Source: Rhodopirellula sp. SM50 (GTDB taxonomy: Bacteria > Planctomycetota > Planctomycetia > Pirellulales > Pirellulaceae). From it: a stretch of DNA of 64,000 nt. Each line of letters starts with the position of its first letter. Position 1 is the stretch's first letter. Positions 8,754 through 17,696 of this stretch are shown in pieces. The position numbers and the translations under genes are program-made. The notes below the pieces were generated by a model that had not been told where the DNA came from, searched no databases, and saw only the letters and a list, made by a program, of their open reading frames with translations. The stretch spans positions 46,512 to 110,511 of the forward strand of contig NZ_NTFY01000036.1 in NCBI RefSeq assembly GCF_002289565.1, read 5' to 3'.

Positions 8754-10928
8754 TCATTTGCTCTCGTGGTCCGTGTTGCGTAAACCGATCCGGGACAGGT
8801 CGATCGGGACGATGCCCATTTCCAGTGCGGGAGATCCCGGCTTGAACCGAAAGTCGCCGTGTTCCGGGTCGACGAACATCGGGTCCGTCGCCCGGCTGTT
8901 GGCGTCCACCCCATCGCTTTGTTGTTTTTGTAGCATCTGTTTCGCCAGTTCAGGATCGGTCGAACTGTAGTAGATGTTGAAATCGGTCTCGGCATCCTTT
9001 GATCGCGCCAGCTCACGCCCTCTGCTATCCTCGGTCTTACGTCCTTTGCCGGGAGCCAATTCATCGATGAAGGTTGTCTCGTTGCCGACGGAATAGAAGA
9101 TGTTCCGCTTGATCACGGCGCCCTCCATCGGCCCTTCTCGCAGCGACAGGTAGTAGCCTCGGGGCGGCGCGAGGACATCGGCCACGATGTTGTTTTCGGC
9201 GCGATTGTTCAGTTTTAGAATGATCCCCTGCGCCATGCACTTGTAAATCAGGTTTTCGGCGATCAGCGTATCGCGTTGGCCACCGTCGGTGCGAATCGCC
9301 GCCTGCATCAGCATCGGGGTCACCAAATGGTGGATGTAGTTGCGGCGGATCACATTCCCTGCACCCGCGCCGCGAATGTAGATTCCGTTGCCGTCGCCCA
9401 TGGTTTCCATCACGTGATGAATCTCGTTGGATTCGATCGTGTTGTCCCGCGAGTGAAGATAGGGGCGAACAGCTTCCAGCGTCGGGTTGCGCGGCACGTC
9501 ACCGACTTCGTGCTTCCTGATGGTGCGGCAAAGCTCCCGGCCGTTTCTGTCAAAGAAGTGGGGCATGAAACCAGAGACGATGATTCCACAATAAGGCATG
9601 TCATGGATCAGGTTGTTCGCCACGCGATTGTTGCCGCTTTGCCAGACCATGATTCCGGGTGAATGCAGGTAGATGCGTCCCAGATGATGAATGTGATTGT
9701 TGAACACGAGGTTGTTGCGATTGACATCCTTGGTGCCCGGTCCGTAGCCGCAAAGCAGGATGCCGGCTCCTCCCATGTGCTCGATATGGTTGCCGGAGAT
9801 TTTGTTTTGCCGGCCATGCAAGTCCACCCGAATCGCACCGCTGCCACTGTGGGCAAAGCGACATTGCTCGATCACGCAGTTCTCGGTGCCGCGTAGGCGA
9901 ACCAACGCGTTGGCCTTGTCGTGCATGTCCCAGTCGTGTTGCAGGCCCGCATCGTCAGCGGTCAACAGGTAGCGTTCGCCGTGCATGAATGTCAGACCGC
10001 GAAAGCACAGATTCCTGGCCGGGATGTCCTCGGGCCCTTGTTTGTCGACGTCGCCTTCGATGCGAATCAACTCCGTCAATTGAGGCGCCACCACGGGCGT
10101 CTGGTTTCGCGGCCAGAGGTAGACCTTGCCTTGTCTAGTATTGAGCACCCATTCGCCGGGCTCGTCGAGTTCCTCCAACACGTTTTCGACCCAGCACGAT
10201 TCGACGGTGGGCAGGAAATGCAACTTATTCATGGCGTAGGTTGCGTCGATCGACGTGCTCGCCATCTGGTTTTGTTCGTCCACCGATGCCAACGGCAGCA
10301 CATTGGAGATCCAGGCATGATGCGGACGGACAATGATTTCCACGTCTTCCACATTCGGCCAATTCTTCAATCGGGCTTTGGGGAAATGAAGCCGGTTGCG
10401 ACTGCCGCCGCTGAGCGGGATAAACCCCGCCGAACGGGCTCGCGGCAGCAACCCCTCGTCATCGTAGAGTGTAAAGAATCGATCCGAGACATCCGCCGCC
10501 CAGACGTGACCGACCGCTGCGTCCGGTAAGCCCGGCAGGGTCTCGGTGACCTTCTTCCACCGGTCGATTGTCTTCCCCGAACTGAACACCGGTGTTTCGC
10601 CGGGATAGGCGGCGTAGGTGACGGTTGCATCACCCAGCGGAGAATCTTGCAACCCGAACACAACGGTCTCATTGAGTCGGTAGGTTCCCCCGCGAACGAG
10701 GACGACGAGATCCCTGGACGGGCGTTTGGCAAGTTGCCGAATCGCGTCACGCGCCCGCTGCAAGGTTGCAAATGGCCCGTCGTTGCCCTGCGGGTTGGGT
10801 TCCGCCAGGGTGCCTGACCAGCTGTCCGATCCGTTGCTGGAAACGTACCAATCCGCATCCGTCTGGGCTGCTCGGCAAACACTTCCGGTCACCAGGACCA
10901 ACAACAAAATCGATGCGATCTTCATCAT
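8754..10928 (-). CDS. Secreted right-handed parallel beta-helix protein, GH141-like
   Basis: This 724-residue protein has a signal peptide (residues 1-20, ending VCRAAQ). It then has the WYVSSNGSDSWSGTLAEPN and GPFATLQRARDAIRQL opening typical of large beta-helix carbohydrate-active enzymes. The middle has repeated N-x-I-x-N-x-I-H-H coils, such as NHIEHMGGAGI, NHIHHLGRIY, NLIHDMPYCGI and NEIHHVMETMGDGNGIYIRG. This layout resembles GH141 (alpha-L-fucosidase/xylanase) and related families. Catalytic residues were not identified, so the family call is tentative. A FucP-type transporter two genes upstream would suit a fucose-releasing enzyme. The start follows the esterase stop by two bases and begins MMK. 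The ATG at 10925 is equally possible. Confidence 0.75.
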   Translation of the reverse strand: MMKIASILLLVLVTGSVCRAAQTDADWYVSSNGSDSWSGTLAEPNPQGNDGPFATLQRARDAIRQLAKRPSRDLVVLVRGGTYRLNETVVFGLQDSPLGDATVTYAAYPGETPVFSSGKTIDRWKKVTETLPGLPDAAVGHVWAADVSDRFFTLYDDEGLLPRARSAGFIPLSGGSRNRLHFPKARLKNWPNVEDVEIIVRPHHAWISNVLPLASVDEQNQMASTSIDATYAMNKLHFLPTVESCWVENVLEELDEPGEWVLNTRQGKVYLWPRNQTPVVAPQLTELIRIEGDVDKQGPEDIPARNLCFRGLTFMHGERYLLTADDAGLQHDWDMHDKANALVRLRGTENCVIEQCRFAHSGSGAIRVDLHGRQNKISGNHIEHMGGAGILLCGYGPGTKDVNRNNLVFNNHIHHLGRIYLHSPGIMVWQSGNNRVANNLIHDMPYCGIIVSGFMPHFFDRNGRELCRTIRKHEVGDVPRNPTLEAVRPYLHSRDNTIESNEIHHVMETMGDGNGIYIRGAGAGNVIRRNYIHHLVTPMLMQAAIRTDGGQRDTLIAENLIYKCMAQGIILKLNNRAENNIVADVLAPPRGYYLSLREGPMEGAVIKRNIFYSVGNETTFIDELAPGKGRKTEDSRGRELARSKDAETDFNIYYSSTDPELAKQMLQKQQSDGVDANSRATDPMFVDPEHGDFRFKPGSPALEMGIVPIDLSRIGLRNTDHESK

Positions 10929-10930
10929 GT

Positions 10931-11920
10931 TCACTTGCTGCTTACTTTTGACAGCTGTTCCACGATGAATCGCACGCTGCGGTCGACAATGGCATTGAAT
11001 GGCGGGTCGATCTCCGCGCCCACCTTGCGCCAGTTGTGTCCGGAATTTCGGATGATCATGACCTCGACCGGTGCATTGAGTTCTTCCGCTTTCTCTTTCA
11101 TGTACCACGCGTGCTTGACCGGAATGGTCGTGTCTTTGTCACCCTGAATCATCAGCAGTGGCGGACTGTCCTCGGACAGATAATTGATGGGACTCATTTC
11201 GCGGTAACGGGCCAATTTGATTTTCGGATCGGCATCCGACTCCAGAATCCGGCCGCCAAAGCGGTCCGCTTTCTTGGAGGAATCAGACGTCTCAAACAAG
11301 TCAACTTTCTCAAAATCGCACGGGCCATACCAAGAGACGCCGGCCACGATGTTGTAGTTGGCACCCGCCAGACTTGGGTCTCCCGGCAAACTGTCCGGCG
11401 CCGAGAGCAGCAGCATCTGCGCGATCTGTCCTCCGGCAGAATCGCCCATCACAAAAAATCGGGTGGGATCCAGACCCAACGAGTCGCCGTTGCTGGCCAG
11501 ATACCTCGCCGCATCCTTGCAATCGATCACGCAGTCACGCATCAAGACTCCGCTGCCTTTCTTGACGAGCCGGTAATCCACCGAAGCCACGCAAAAGCCT
11601 TTTTCGATCAGCTTCTCAAAAAGCGACCGGAACAGCCCCTTGGTGACGCCATGTCTGCTGCCCGCCGCCCAGCCTCCGCCGTGCGTGTAGAGGATTAACG
11701 GACACCTGCCGTCACGATTGCCCGCCGGGTAATAAAGATCCAACGACAACTTTTTGCCGTCGACCTGCTTGTAGACGACATCGAGTTTCCGCTCGCCTTG
11801 CGTCTCAAGAGTCGCCGGCAAACGCTTGTTCGGCTTGGCTGCTTCCTGCGAAAAGCATGGCTGCGCTAAGGTTGCTGTCGCCACACAGACAACAACCAAT
11901 CTCGTCAATGCAACTCTCAT
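10931..11920 (-). CDS. Secreted alpha/beta-hydrolase, carbohydrate-esterase-like
   Basis: This 329-residue protein has a signal peptide (residues 1-24, ending CFSQ). It carries the oxyanion-hole motif THGGGW, the nucleophile elbow GDSAGG, an Asp in QGDKDTTIP and a His in NSGHNW. Together these form the Ser-Asp-His triad of the HSL/BD-FAE group of esterases. Such enzymes remove acetyl or feruloyl groups from polysaccharides or short esters. The placement between FucP and the beta-helix enzyme suggests it deacylates the same glycan. It nearly abuts the downstream gene (two-base gap), so co-translation is likely. The acyl group is not predictable. Confidence 0.82.
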   Translation of the reverse strand: MRVALTRLVVVCVATATLAQPCFSQEAAKPNKRLPATLETQGERKLDVVYKQVDGKKLSLDLYYPAGNRDGRCPLILYTHGGGWAAGSRHGVTKGLFRSLFEKLIEKGFCVASVDYRLVKKGSGVLMRDCVIDCKDAARYLASNGDSLGLDPTRFFVMGDSAGGQIAQMLLLSAPDSLPGDPSLAGANYNIVAGVSWYGPCDFEKVDLFETSDSSKKADRFGGRILESDADPKIKLARYREMSPINYLSEDSPPLLMIQGDKDTTIPVKHAWYMKEKAEELNAPVEVMIIRNSGHNWRKVGAEIDPPFNAIVDRSVRFIVEQLSKVSSK

Positions 11921-11975
11921 TTCTCAGGTCCCTTCTCTACAGGTCAAAACGTCAACAGATCGCGAGCGTGTCGAT

Positions 11976-13424
11976 TCAACTTGCTGGCGAGGATTCCGTT
12001 TCACTTTTTCCCGAGCACAGGTAGACCGCAAATCCAAAGACCGCGATGACGACGAAACAGATCAGCGGCAAGAAGAACGACACGCGGACGGATTCCAACG
12101 TCTGGCCCGCGATCGTCATCCCGGGGCCGTCGATCAATCCGCCTTGATAGCGCGGCATGAACGCGCCGCCGACAATCGCAAAGATCAAACCTGCGGATCC
12201 CAACTTGGCGTCATTGGGCGTCAACCCGCTCAGAGCGATTCCGTAAATGGTCGGGAACATCAGCGACATGCAGGCGGAAACGCCGATCAGGCAATACAAC
12301 CCCGGCATGCCTTGGATGAAAATTGCTCCCGTCGTCAGCAATCCGCCGCCGACGGCCAGGATTCCCAGCAGCAAGCCCGGCGACAGGTATTTCAGAATGA
12401 ACGTGCAAATGAACCGACTGGCCAGAAAAATCACCATCGCCACGATGTTGTAGTTTTGTGCTTGCGCCGCGCTGAGTCCGACGAGTGTCATCCCATAGTG
12501 AATGATGAAGGTCCAGCACATGATCTGCGCACCGACGTAGAACGCCTGCGCGATGACGCCGCCGACGTATCGCCAACTGGTCAACAGATGCTTCAACAGT
12601 GCTTTCAGTTCGATCTTTTCCTCTTCGTGCCCCGTGTCCGGCAGTTTCGAGACGGCAAAGACGACGAGCACGAGCAGCACAACGATTGCGATGACGACGT
12701 ACGGCGTCTTCACGACGTCCAAGTCATGCGCCACCATTTCTTGCCGAGCGTCAAAGTGATCTTCGGCATGCTGCTCCATCGCCGCGGTGATCAAGCCATC
12801 GACTTCACTGGGCAACATCGTCGCGTATTCCGGGTGCGCCTGCAGTTGCGTCTCCCGGAACTCCGAAACCTGTAGGGCCGGCAAGATGAAGGTACTGGCG
12901 ACCACCATGCCGGTCAGCGATCCGATCGGGTTGAAGGCCTGGGCAAGATTGAGTCGTTGAGTCGCCGTTTCGCGGGGGCCCATCGACAGGATGTACGGGT
13001 TCGCGGTCGTTTCCAAAAATGCCAGCCCGAAGGTCAGGACATAAAAGCCGACCAGGAAGACGTTGAAGTTCATCATCATGCTGGCCGGAATCGTCAACAG
13101 TGCGCCGACCGCGTACAGCAATAACCCGACGATAATCCCGGACTTGTAGGAAACTTTGCGGATCACAAGCGCCGCCGGGATCGCCATCGTCGCGTAACCG
13201 CCATAGAACGCCCATTGAACCAGACTACTTTGAGCGTTGCTGATCAAGAAGATCTCTTTGAACGCCCGCACCAAGGGGTTGGTGATGTCGTTGGCGAATC
13301 CCCAGAGCGCAAAGAGCGTCGTGACAATCACAAACGGATAGATGAACTGAGTCGGCACCACGGGTAAATCGCGGGCCGGGCCAACGGTCGCTGCGTCGGC
13401 TGAGGGGCTGTCTTCGTTGGTCAT
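11976..13424 (-). CDS. fucP: FucP-type L-fucose/proton symporter
   Basis: This 482-residue major facilitator has about 12 membrane segments. The first segment is FVIVTTLFALWGFANDITNP, the hallmark of the FucP/GluP sugar:H+ symporter group, and FLETTANPYILSMG and NLAQAFNPIGSL follow. In FucP the Asp of the first helix and Glu/Asn residues of later helices handle proton and sugar. A soluble stretch of about 50 residues between the middle helices (near EHAEDHFDARQEMV) is longer than usual. It is the only inner-membrane sugar transporter inside the minus-strand locus, so it probably imports the monosaccharide released there, L-fucose or a similar deoxy-sugar. Substrate is inferred from family. 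Confidence 0.85.
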   Translation of the reverse strand: MTNEDSPSADAATVGPARDLPVVPTQFIYPFVIVTTLFALWGFANDITNPLVRAFKEIFLISNAQSSLVQWAFYGGYATMAIPAALVIRKVSYKSGIIVGLLLYAVGALLTIPASMMMNFNVFLVGFYVLTFGLAFLETTANPYILSMGPRETATQRLNLAQAFNPIGSLTGMVVASTFILPALQVSEFRETQLQAHPEYATMLPSEVDGLITAAMEQHAEDHFDARQEMVAHDLDVVKTPYVVIAIVVLLVLVVFAVSKLPDTGHEEEKIELKALLKHLLTSWRYVGGVIAQAFYVGAQIMCWTFIIHYGMTLVGLSAAQAQNYNIVAMVIFLASRFICTFILKYLSPGLLLGILAVGGGLLTTGAIFIQGMPGLYCLIGVSACMSLMFPTIYGIALSGLTPNDAKLGSAGLIFAIVGGAFMPRYQGGLIDGPGMTIAGQTLESVRVSFFLPLICFVVIAVFGFAVYLCSGKSETESSPAS

Positions 13425-13814
13425 TCGGTTCTTGACTGTATGCGCTCAGGGGTGTGGGCGGAGGCATCATGCGGCAGAAAGCATTTGCGTCGCAAGGATT
13501 TTCTGCCGGAAACCAGACGATAGTTGAATCCAACGCGTCTGGGATATTGATTCGCAACATGGTTATAACGAATTGCGGCACTCCGGCGACGCAAAAAAGC
13601 CGGTCACGGGCCATGCGGCCAGCGGACACGACTCGCATTGGTGGGCGTGAACTGCGTGGCCGCGTGGCGTCTTTCGCTCCCACGCAGGTCAAAAAGGTCG
13701 CTCCTGCGTCGAAAATCGACCCGCCATTGTGCGATGCCTGGCCGGTGAGGTTCGGCTGATTCCCTGAAAGTTTAGCAATTGTCCCGGTGAGTTTGTTGTC
13801 ACCCGGAACGACGC
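13425..13814. other. Intergenic gap between GH28 and fucP genes
   Basis: These 390 bases hold no convincing gene. The open frames crossing it are Arg-rich shadows. I see no strong hairpin or T-run. A promoter for fucP could lie here, but no clear -35/-10 pair was found on the minus strand. Confidence 0.4.
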
Positions 13815-15281
13815 TTACAGATCGACGAAACCTTCAACATCATCCAGTACCACTTTTTGTCGTTCGTCGGCGTTGCGAGTCGTCAGCTGGACATTCTTGA
13901 ACTCAATCTTCTTTGCATGGCGGATGTAGGCACCCCAGGCCGGCAGCACGCCAAAGAAAAACTGCTCCGGATAGCGATCAATGTCTTCAGGAACGGTGCG
14001 TCGTGCATCTTCTTCCGTGCCGTGCCCCGGGAAGGAGATCTGGATGTTCTCTAGGACGACGTTTTCGACGAAATGACCGGGGATGCCCGTGATCATAATC
14101 GGCCCGGCTTTCGACTTCTCTTTGTCAGTCACGCCTGGCGTCGTGTCCACTTTCAGATTCTTGTACACCGCTTCAGCAGCTATCGCTCGATCCTCTATGG
14201 TGACCCCGGCAACGACATCGCTGATACGTATGTTTTTTAATGTGCCGACGGGCGGGCTTTCTCGTCCTTCGCCAAAGTGACTGCCGCGATTGCCCAACCG
14301 GATGAATAGCGGACAGCCCACCTCTTTCATGACCACTCGGGAGATGTCGACATTCTCCAGACGTCCGCCGTCCACCGACTGCAGCTTGATCGCGCCCATG
14401 GGACAGTCGTGAAAATAGCAGTTGGTCACCGTCACATCGATGAACCCGCCGCGAGATGAAGTGCCGAACTTCAGCGCAGCCGTGTTGCTGTCCAGCTTAC
14501 ATCCGCGGACCACAATGTTTCGGCAAGGGTTCTTTGAACTCTTCAAGCAGATCGCGTCGTCTCCGGTGCTGAGATCACAGTTCTCGATGAGCACATTCTC
14601 ACAGCCATCGATGTCGAATCCATCATTGTTGTAGTTGTTGTTGCGGAATCGCACGGTCACCGCGTTGAAGTGAATGTTCTTGCAGTCGATCAAGTGCAAT
14701 CCCCAGAAGGCGGGGCGTTTGTAGGTGACGCCGGAAAAAGTGAGATCCTCGCAACTCTCCATGCGGATCAGGCGTGGGCGGATGCCAGAGTTTCTGCCGC
14801 CGCTCCTGTTCCGCGGGAAATTCTCGTGAGTTCCCCTGCCATCGATCACGCCGAGTCCTTCGATGGTGATGTTGTTCGCGTTTTCAGCGTAGATCAGGCA
14901 ATGGGCGGCGCCCTCTCGGGGTCTGCTGAGGTTTTCCGTGGGGTAGTCAGCCACATCGGTACTTCCGAGCAAGCTGGCCCCGTAGTCGAGCGAGAGGGTG
15001 ACATTGCTCTTTAGAATGATCGTTCCGATTTGAAAACTGCCGGCAGGGACGCGAACAATCCCTCCCCCCGCCCGATGGCAGGCATCGATCGTGTCTTGGA
15101 TCGCTTGTGTCTCCATCGCAACGCCGTCGCCGATCGCGCCGAAGTTCTTGATGTTGATCACCTTGGTGACGGACGTCTCGTCGCTGTCTGCAACCGCGAC
15201 TGGGGGATCACGGAGATGTGTCAAGACGACCCCGAGCAGAACAACGGTTGTGATTAGCGTGACCGGCGATTGTCTGTTCAT
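13815..15281 (-). CDS. Secreted glycoside hydrolase family 28 (polygalacturonase-like)
   Basis: This 488-residue protein has a signal peptide (residues 1-31). It opens with the N-terminal NIKNFGAIGDGVAMETQAIQ of parallel-beta-helix GH28 enzymes. The catalytic region holds NNDGFDIDGCENVLIENCDL (about residues 220-238) and STGDDAICLKSS (about 239-250). These match the GH28 NTD and DD motifs, and RGGFIDV follows. The usual G-H-G motif is not obvious, which could mean a specificity other than plain polygalacturonic acid. GH28 enzymes hydrolyse galacturonosyl, rhamnosyl or related uronic linkages by inversion. Its position beside sulfatases suggests a sulfated uronic-acid-containing polysaccharide. 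Confidence 0.85.
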   Translation of the reverse strand: MNRQSPVTLITTVVLLGVVLTHLRDPPVAVADSDETSVTKVINIKNFGAIGDGVAMETQAIQDTIDACHRAGGGIVRVPAGSFQIGTIILKSNVTLSLDYGASLLGSTDVADYPTENLSRPREGAAHCLIYAENANNITIEGLGVIDGRGTHENFPRNRSGGRNSGIRPRLIRMESCEDLTFSGVTYKRPAFWGLHLIDCKNIHFNAVTVRFRNNNYNNDGFDIDGCENVLIENCDLSTGDDAICLKSSKNPCRNIVVRGCKLDSNTAALKFGTSSRGGFIDVTVTNCYFHDCPMGAIKLQSVDGGRLENVDISRVVMKEVGCPLFIRLGNRGSHFGEGRESPPVGTLKNIRISDVVAGVTIEDRAIAAEAVYKNLKVDTTPGVTDKEKSKAGPIMITGIPGHFVENVVLENIQISFPGHGTEEDARRTVPEDIDRYPEQFFFGVLPAWGAYIRHAKKIEFKNVQLTTRNADERQKVVLDDVEGFVDL

Positions 15282-15477
15282 CTCTGTTTCCGTTTCCTGC
15301 TGTCTTTATTTCTTCGAGCGTACGCACGAACGAGCGCAACTGCTGCTGCGCAACCAACTGTGTGAATTCAGACCAAGTCGCTCGGTTGTGACGTCCGATA
15401 CCAACACAGTTCGCGGCCAAACCTTCGACTCGCCGTCTCGGGCATGAAGGCATTTGATGCTGCCGGTGGGCGAGACC

Positions 15478-17613
15478 TTAGTCGGACACCGATGGAGAGT
15501 ATTCGTCCAGCACTTTCGCATCGAACTGAAAGTCGTCTACGGTGATGTGCCCCCAGCCATCGGTCGAACGGTCGACAACCTTGATGAACATTTTCTGACC
15601 GGCGTAAGGAGTAAGGTCCCACGCTGCTTGCTGCATGACCTGGTCATTGATGCCGCGTGCGAATTCGACTTCTTTGCCGTCGGCCGTGCACAGCGCGGCG
15701 TAGGTGGACGGTCCGCGTCCGCCGCCGATCCGGAAGGTCATCGTTCCGCCGTCGGGAATGAACAGTGGCGAGACAATCACGCCGGTCTGCATGTCCGTGC
15801 CCTTGTTGGCATTCGCGGAGGGTTCAAGCGTCGTCAGATACGATTCACCCTGTTTGTTGTACTCTCTTTGATTGTGAAAAAAACGGTCTCTGCTACCGAT
15901 GACATGCCCGAACGCACCATCGACGACCTTCCAGGGTTCCAGCTTGCCGGACTCGAAATCGAAGGACGCGGTTCGGAGACTCGGTGTCGCCGGCGTTTTC
16001 TTGGCGGGGTTGGCCGGCGCACGCGGAATTCGTTTCGCTGGGCGTGACGTTTGCTCTGGGGGCGCGTAACTTGAAAGCAGGGCGTTGAGTTCCTTCACCA
16101 CCTCGGGACGTTCGTTGTACACATTTCGTGTCTGACTGACGTCTGCTTCCAGATCGTAAAGCTGAGCTGGCGGGGCGTCCTGTTTGATTTTGCCGTGTTC
16201 GATGTCGCTGTTCACGGAACCCACAAAGCTGACCGCCGGCGGTCCCGCGAACGTATGGTCGCCCGGTTTCCGGCCTCCGAACCCGCCGCTGCCCTGGCCG
16301 GGGATATACATCCACTTTCCTTTGCGAACCGACAGGTGCGTGCCCTTGTGAGGGGCGAGGACGAGATGGTCGCGGATCGGTTTCTGCGGTTCGCCGACAA
16401 AGGCGGGCAGCATGTTAACGCTGTCAGCTTGCTCAGCCTTGTCCAACTGCTGTTGCGTCAGTGCCGCAAACGTTGCCAGCATGTCGACGTTTCCGATCAA
16501 CTGATTGGAAATCGTTCCGCCCTTCACCTTGCCCGGCCAACGGACGATCAGCGGCACGCGGTGACCGCCTTCCCAGACGCCGAACTTGAACCCCAGCAGG
16601 TCGCCGTTTTGTCGGTGCCCGGCTTTGAAAGCGGCCTGTCCGCCGTGATTGAACATGCCGCCGTTGTCGCTGGTAAAGATCACCAGCGTGTTGTCGCTCA
16701 AACCGTTTTCTTCAAGACAGGCAAGCACCTCACCGACGATCCAGTCCAGTTCATGGATGAAGTCGCCATAAAGTCCGCACTGGCTGGTGCCTTGAAAACG
16801 TTTGGCCGGCGTGAAAGGGTGATGGATGTTGGTCGTTGCCAGATACAGAAAAAACGGTTCGTCCTTGCGAGCATTGATCCACTCGACGGACCTCTCCGCC
16901 AGCGTGGTGCCGACCTTGTAATCGTTGAACAACTTGTGAGCTTCCTTTGCCCCGCCAAATTGGTTGCGGCTGCGCTGTGCGGCCTCCGGAGGAATCGGAG
17001 TGATCGGCGTGGCGCCCTTTGTGTTTCTGCCCAAATAAACCAACGGATCGTCGGGATCGCTCCCGACGATGCGGTCATTTTCCACAAAGACATACGGAGG
17101 TGCGCTGTTCACCACAGGCATCCCGAAGTAGTAATCAAAACCGAGATCCTGTGGCCCGGGACGCAGCGGTTCCTGCCAATCGTTCTTTTCCTGACCGAAT
17201 CCCAGATGCCATTTCCCAAACGCCGCCGTGCTGTAGCCGCTGTTTTTAAAAACATCCGCGATCGTCGTTTTCTCGGTGTCGACAAGTAGTGGCGAGGTTA
17301 CCGGTGCTGGTCCCCAGATGCCTCTGCCGCCGTTTCCGCGCAGCGGGTATTGGCCGGTGAGCAGCGCGTAACGTGATGGGGTGCAGACCGCGGAGACCGA
17401 ATGTGCGTCGGTAAACCGGCGGCCTTCGGCGGCAAGTCGGTCGATGTTGGGCGTTTGCACATGGCTCGCGCCATAGCATCCCAGGTCGCCGTAGCCGAGG
17501 TCATCGGCAAAGATCAGAACGACATTGGGCGGTGTGTCGGCGGCGCGGCAGAATGAAACCGTCGCCAACGACAGAAACAGACTGGCAGAGAGCAGCAGGG
17601 GAAGGTTCTTCAT
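15478..17613 (-). CDS. Type I sulfatase with C-terminal beta-sandwich extension, secreted
   Basis: This 711-residue protein has a signal peptide (residues 1-25). PNVVLIFADDLGYGD, the maturation motif C77-T-P-S-R with YALLTG, GKWHLGFG, NIHHPFTP and FTSDNGGM form a complete sulfatase core to about residue 530. A Pro/Lys/Ala-rich linker (KRIPRAPANPAKK) leads to about 160 residues beginning FDFESGKLEPWKVVDGAF and ending DRSTDGWGHITVDDFQF. That part resembles jelly-roll carbohydrate-binding or levanase-type accessory domains. The ATG at 17613 opens the signal peptide. An in-frame start at 17844 would overlap the upstream gene. The appended domain may anchor the enzyme on its polymer. Confidence 0.88.
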   Translation of the reverse strand: MKNLPLLLSASLFLSLATVSFCRAADTPPNVVLIFADDLGYGDLGCYGASHVQTPNIDRLAAEGRRFTDAHSVSAVCTPSRYALLTGQYPLRGNGGRGIWGPAPVTSPLLVDTEKTTIADVFKNSGYSTAAFGKWHLGFGQEKNDWQEPLRPGPQDLGFDYYFGMPVVNSAPPYVFVENDRIVGSDPDDPLVYLGRNTKGATPITPIPPEAAQRSRNQFGGAKEAHKLFNDYKVGTTLAERSVEWINARKDEPFFLYLATTNIHHPFTPAKRFQGTSQCGLYGDFIHELDWIVGEVLACLEENGLSDNTLVIFTSDNGGMFNHGGQAAFKAGHRQNGDLLGFKFGVWEGGHRVPLIVRWPGKVKGGTISNQLIGNVDMLATFAALTQQQLDKAEQADSVNMLPAFVGEPQKPIRDHLVLAPHKGTHLSVRKGKWMYIPGQGSGGFGGRKPGDHTFAGPPAVSFVGSVNSDIEHGKIKQDAPPAQLYDLEADVSQTRNVYNERPEVVKELNALLSSYAPPEQTSRPAKRIPRAPANPAKKTPATPSLRTASFDFESGKLEPWKVVDGAFGHVIGSRDRFFHNQREYNKQGESYLTTLEPSANANKGTDMQTGVIVSPLFIPDGGTMTFRIGGGRGPSTYAALCTADGKEVEFARGINDQVMQQAAWDLTPYAGQKMFIKVVDRSTDGWGHITVDDFQFDAKVLDEYSPSVSD

Positions 17614-17696
17614 GGTTTGTCGCTTTATCGTTAGGAAAGTCTCAAGTACGGAGCAACAGTCGCAAAAACAGGTGCGAAGGAGGGCGGTACGATGGT

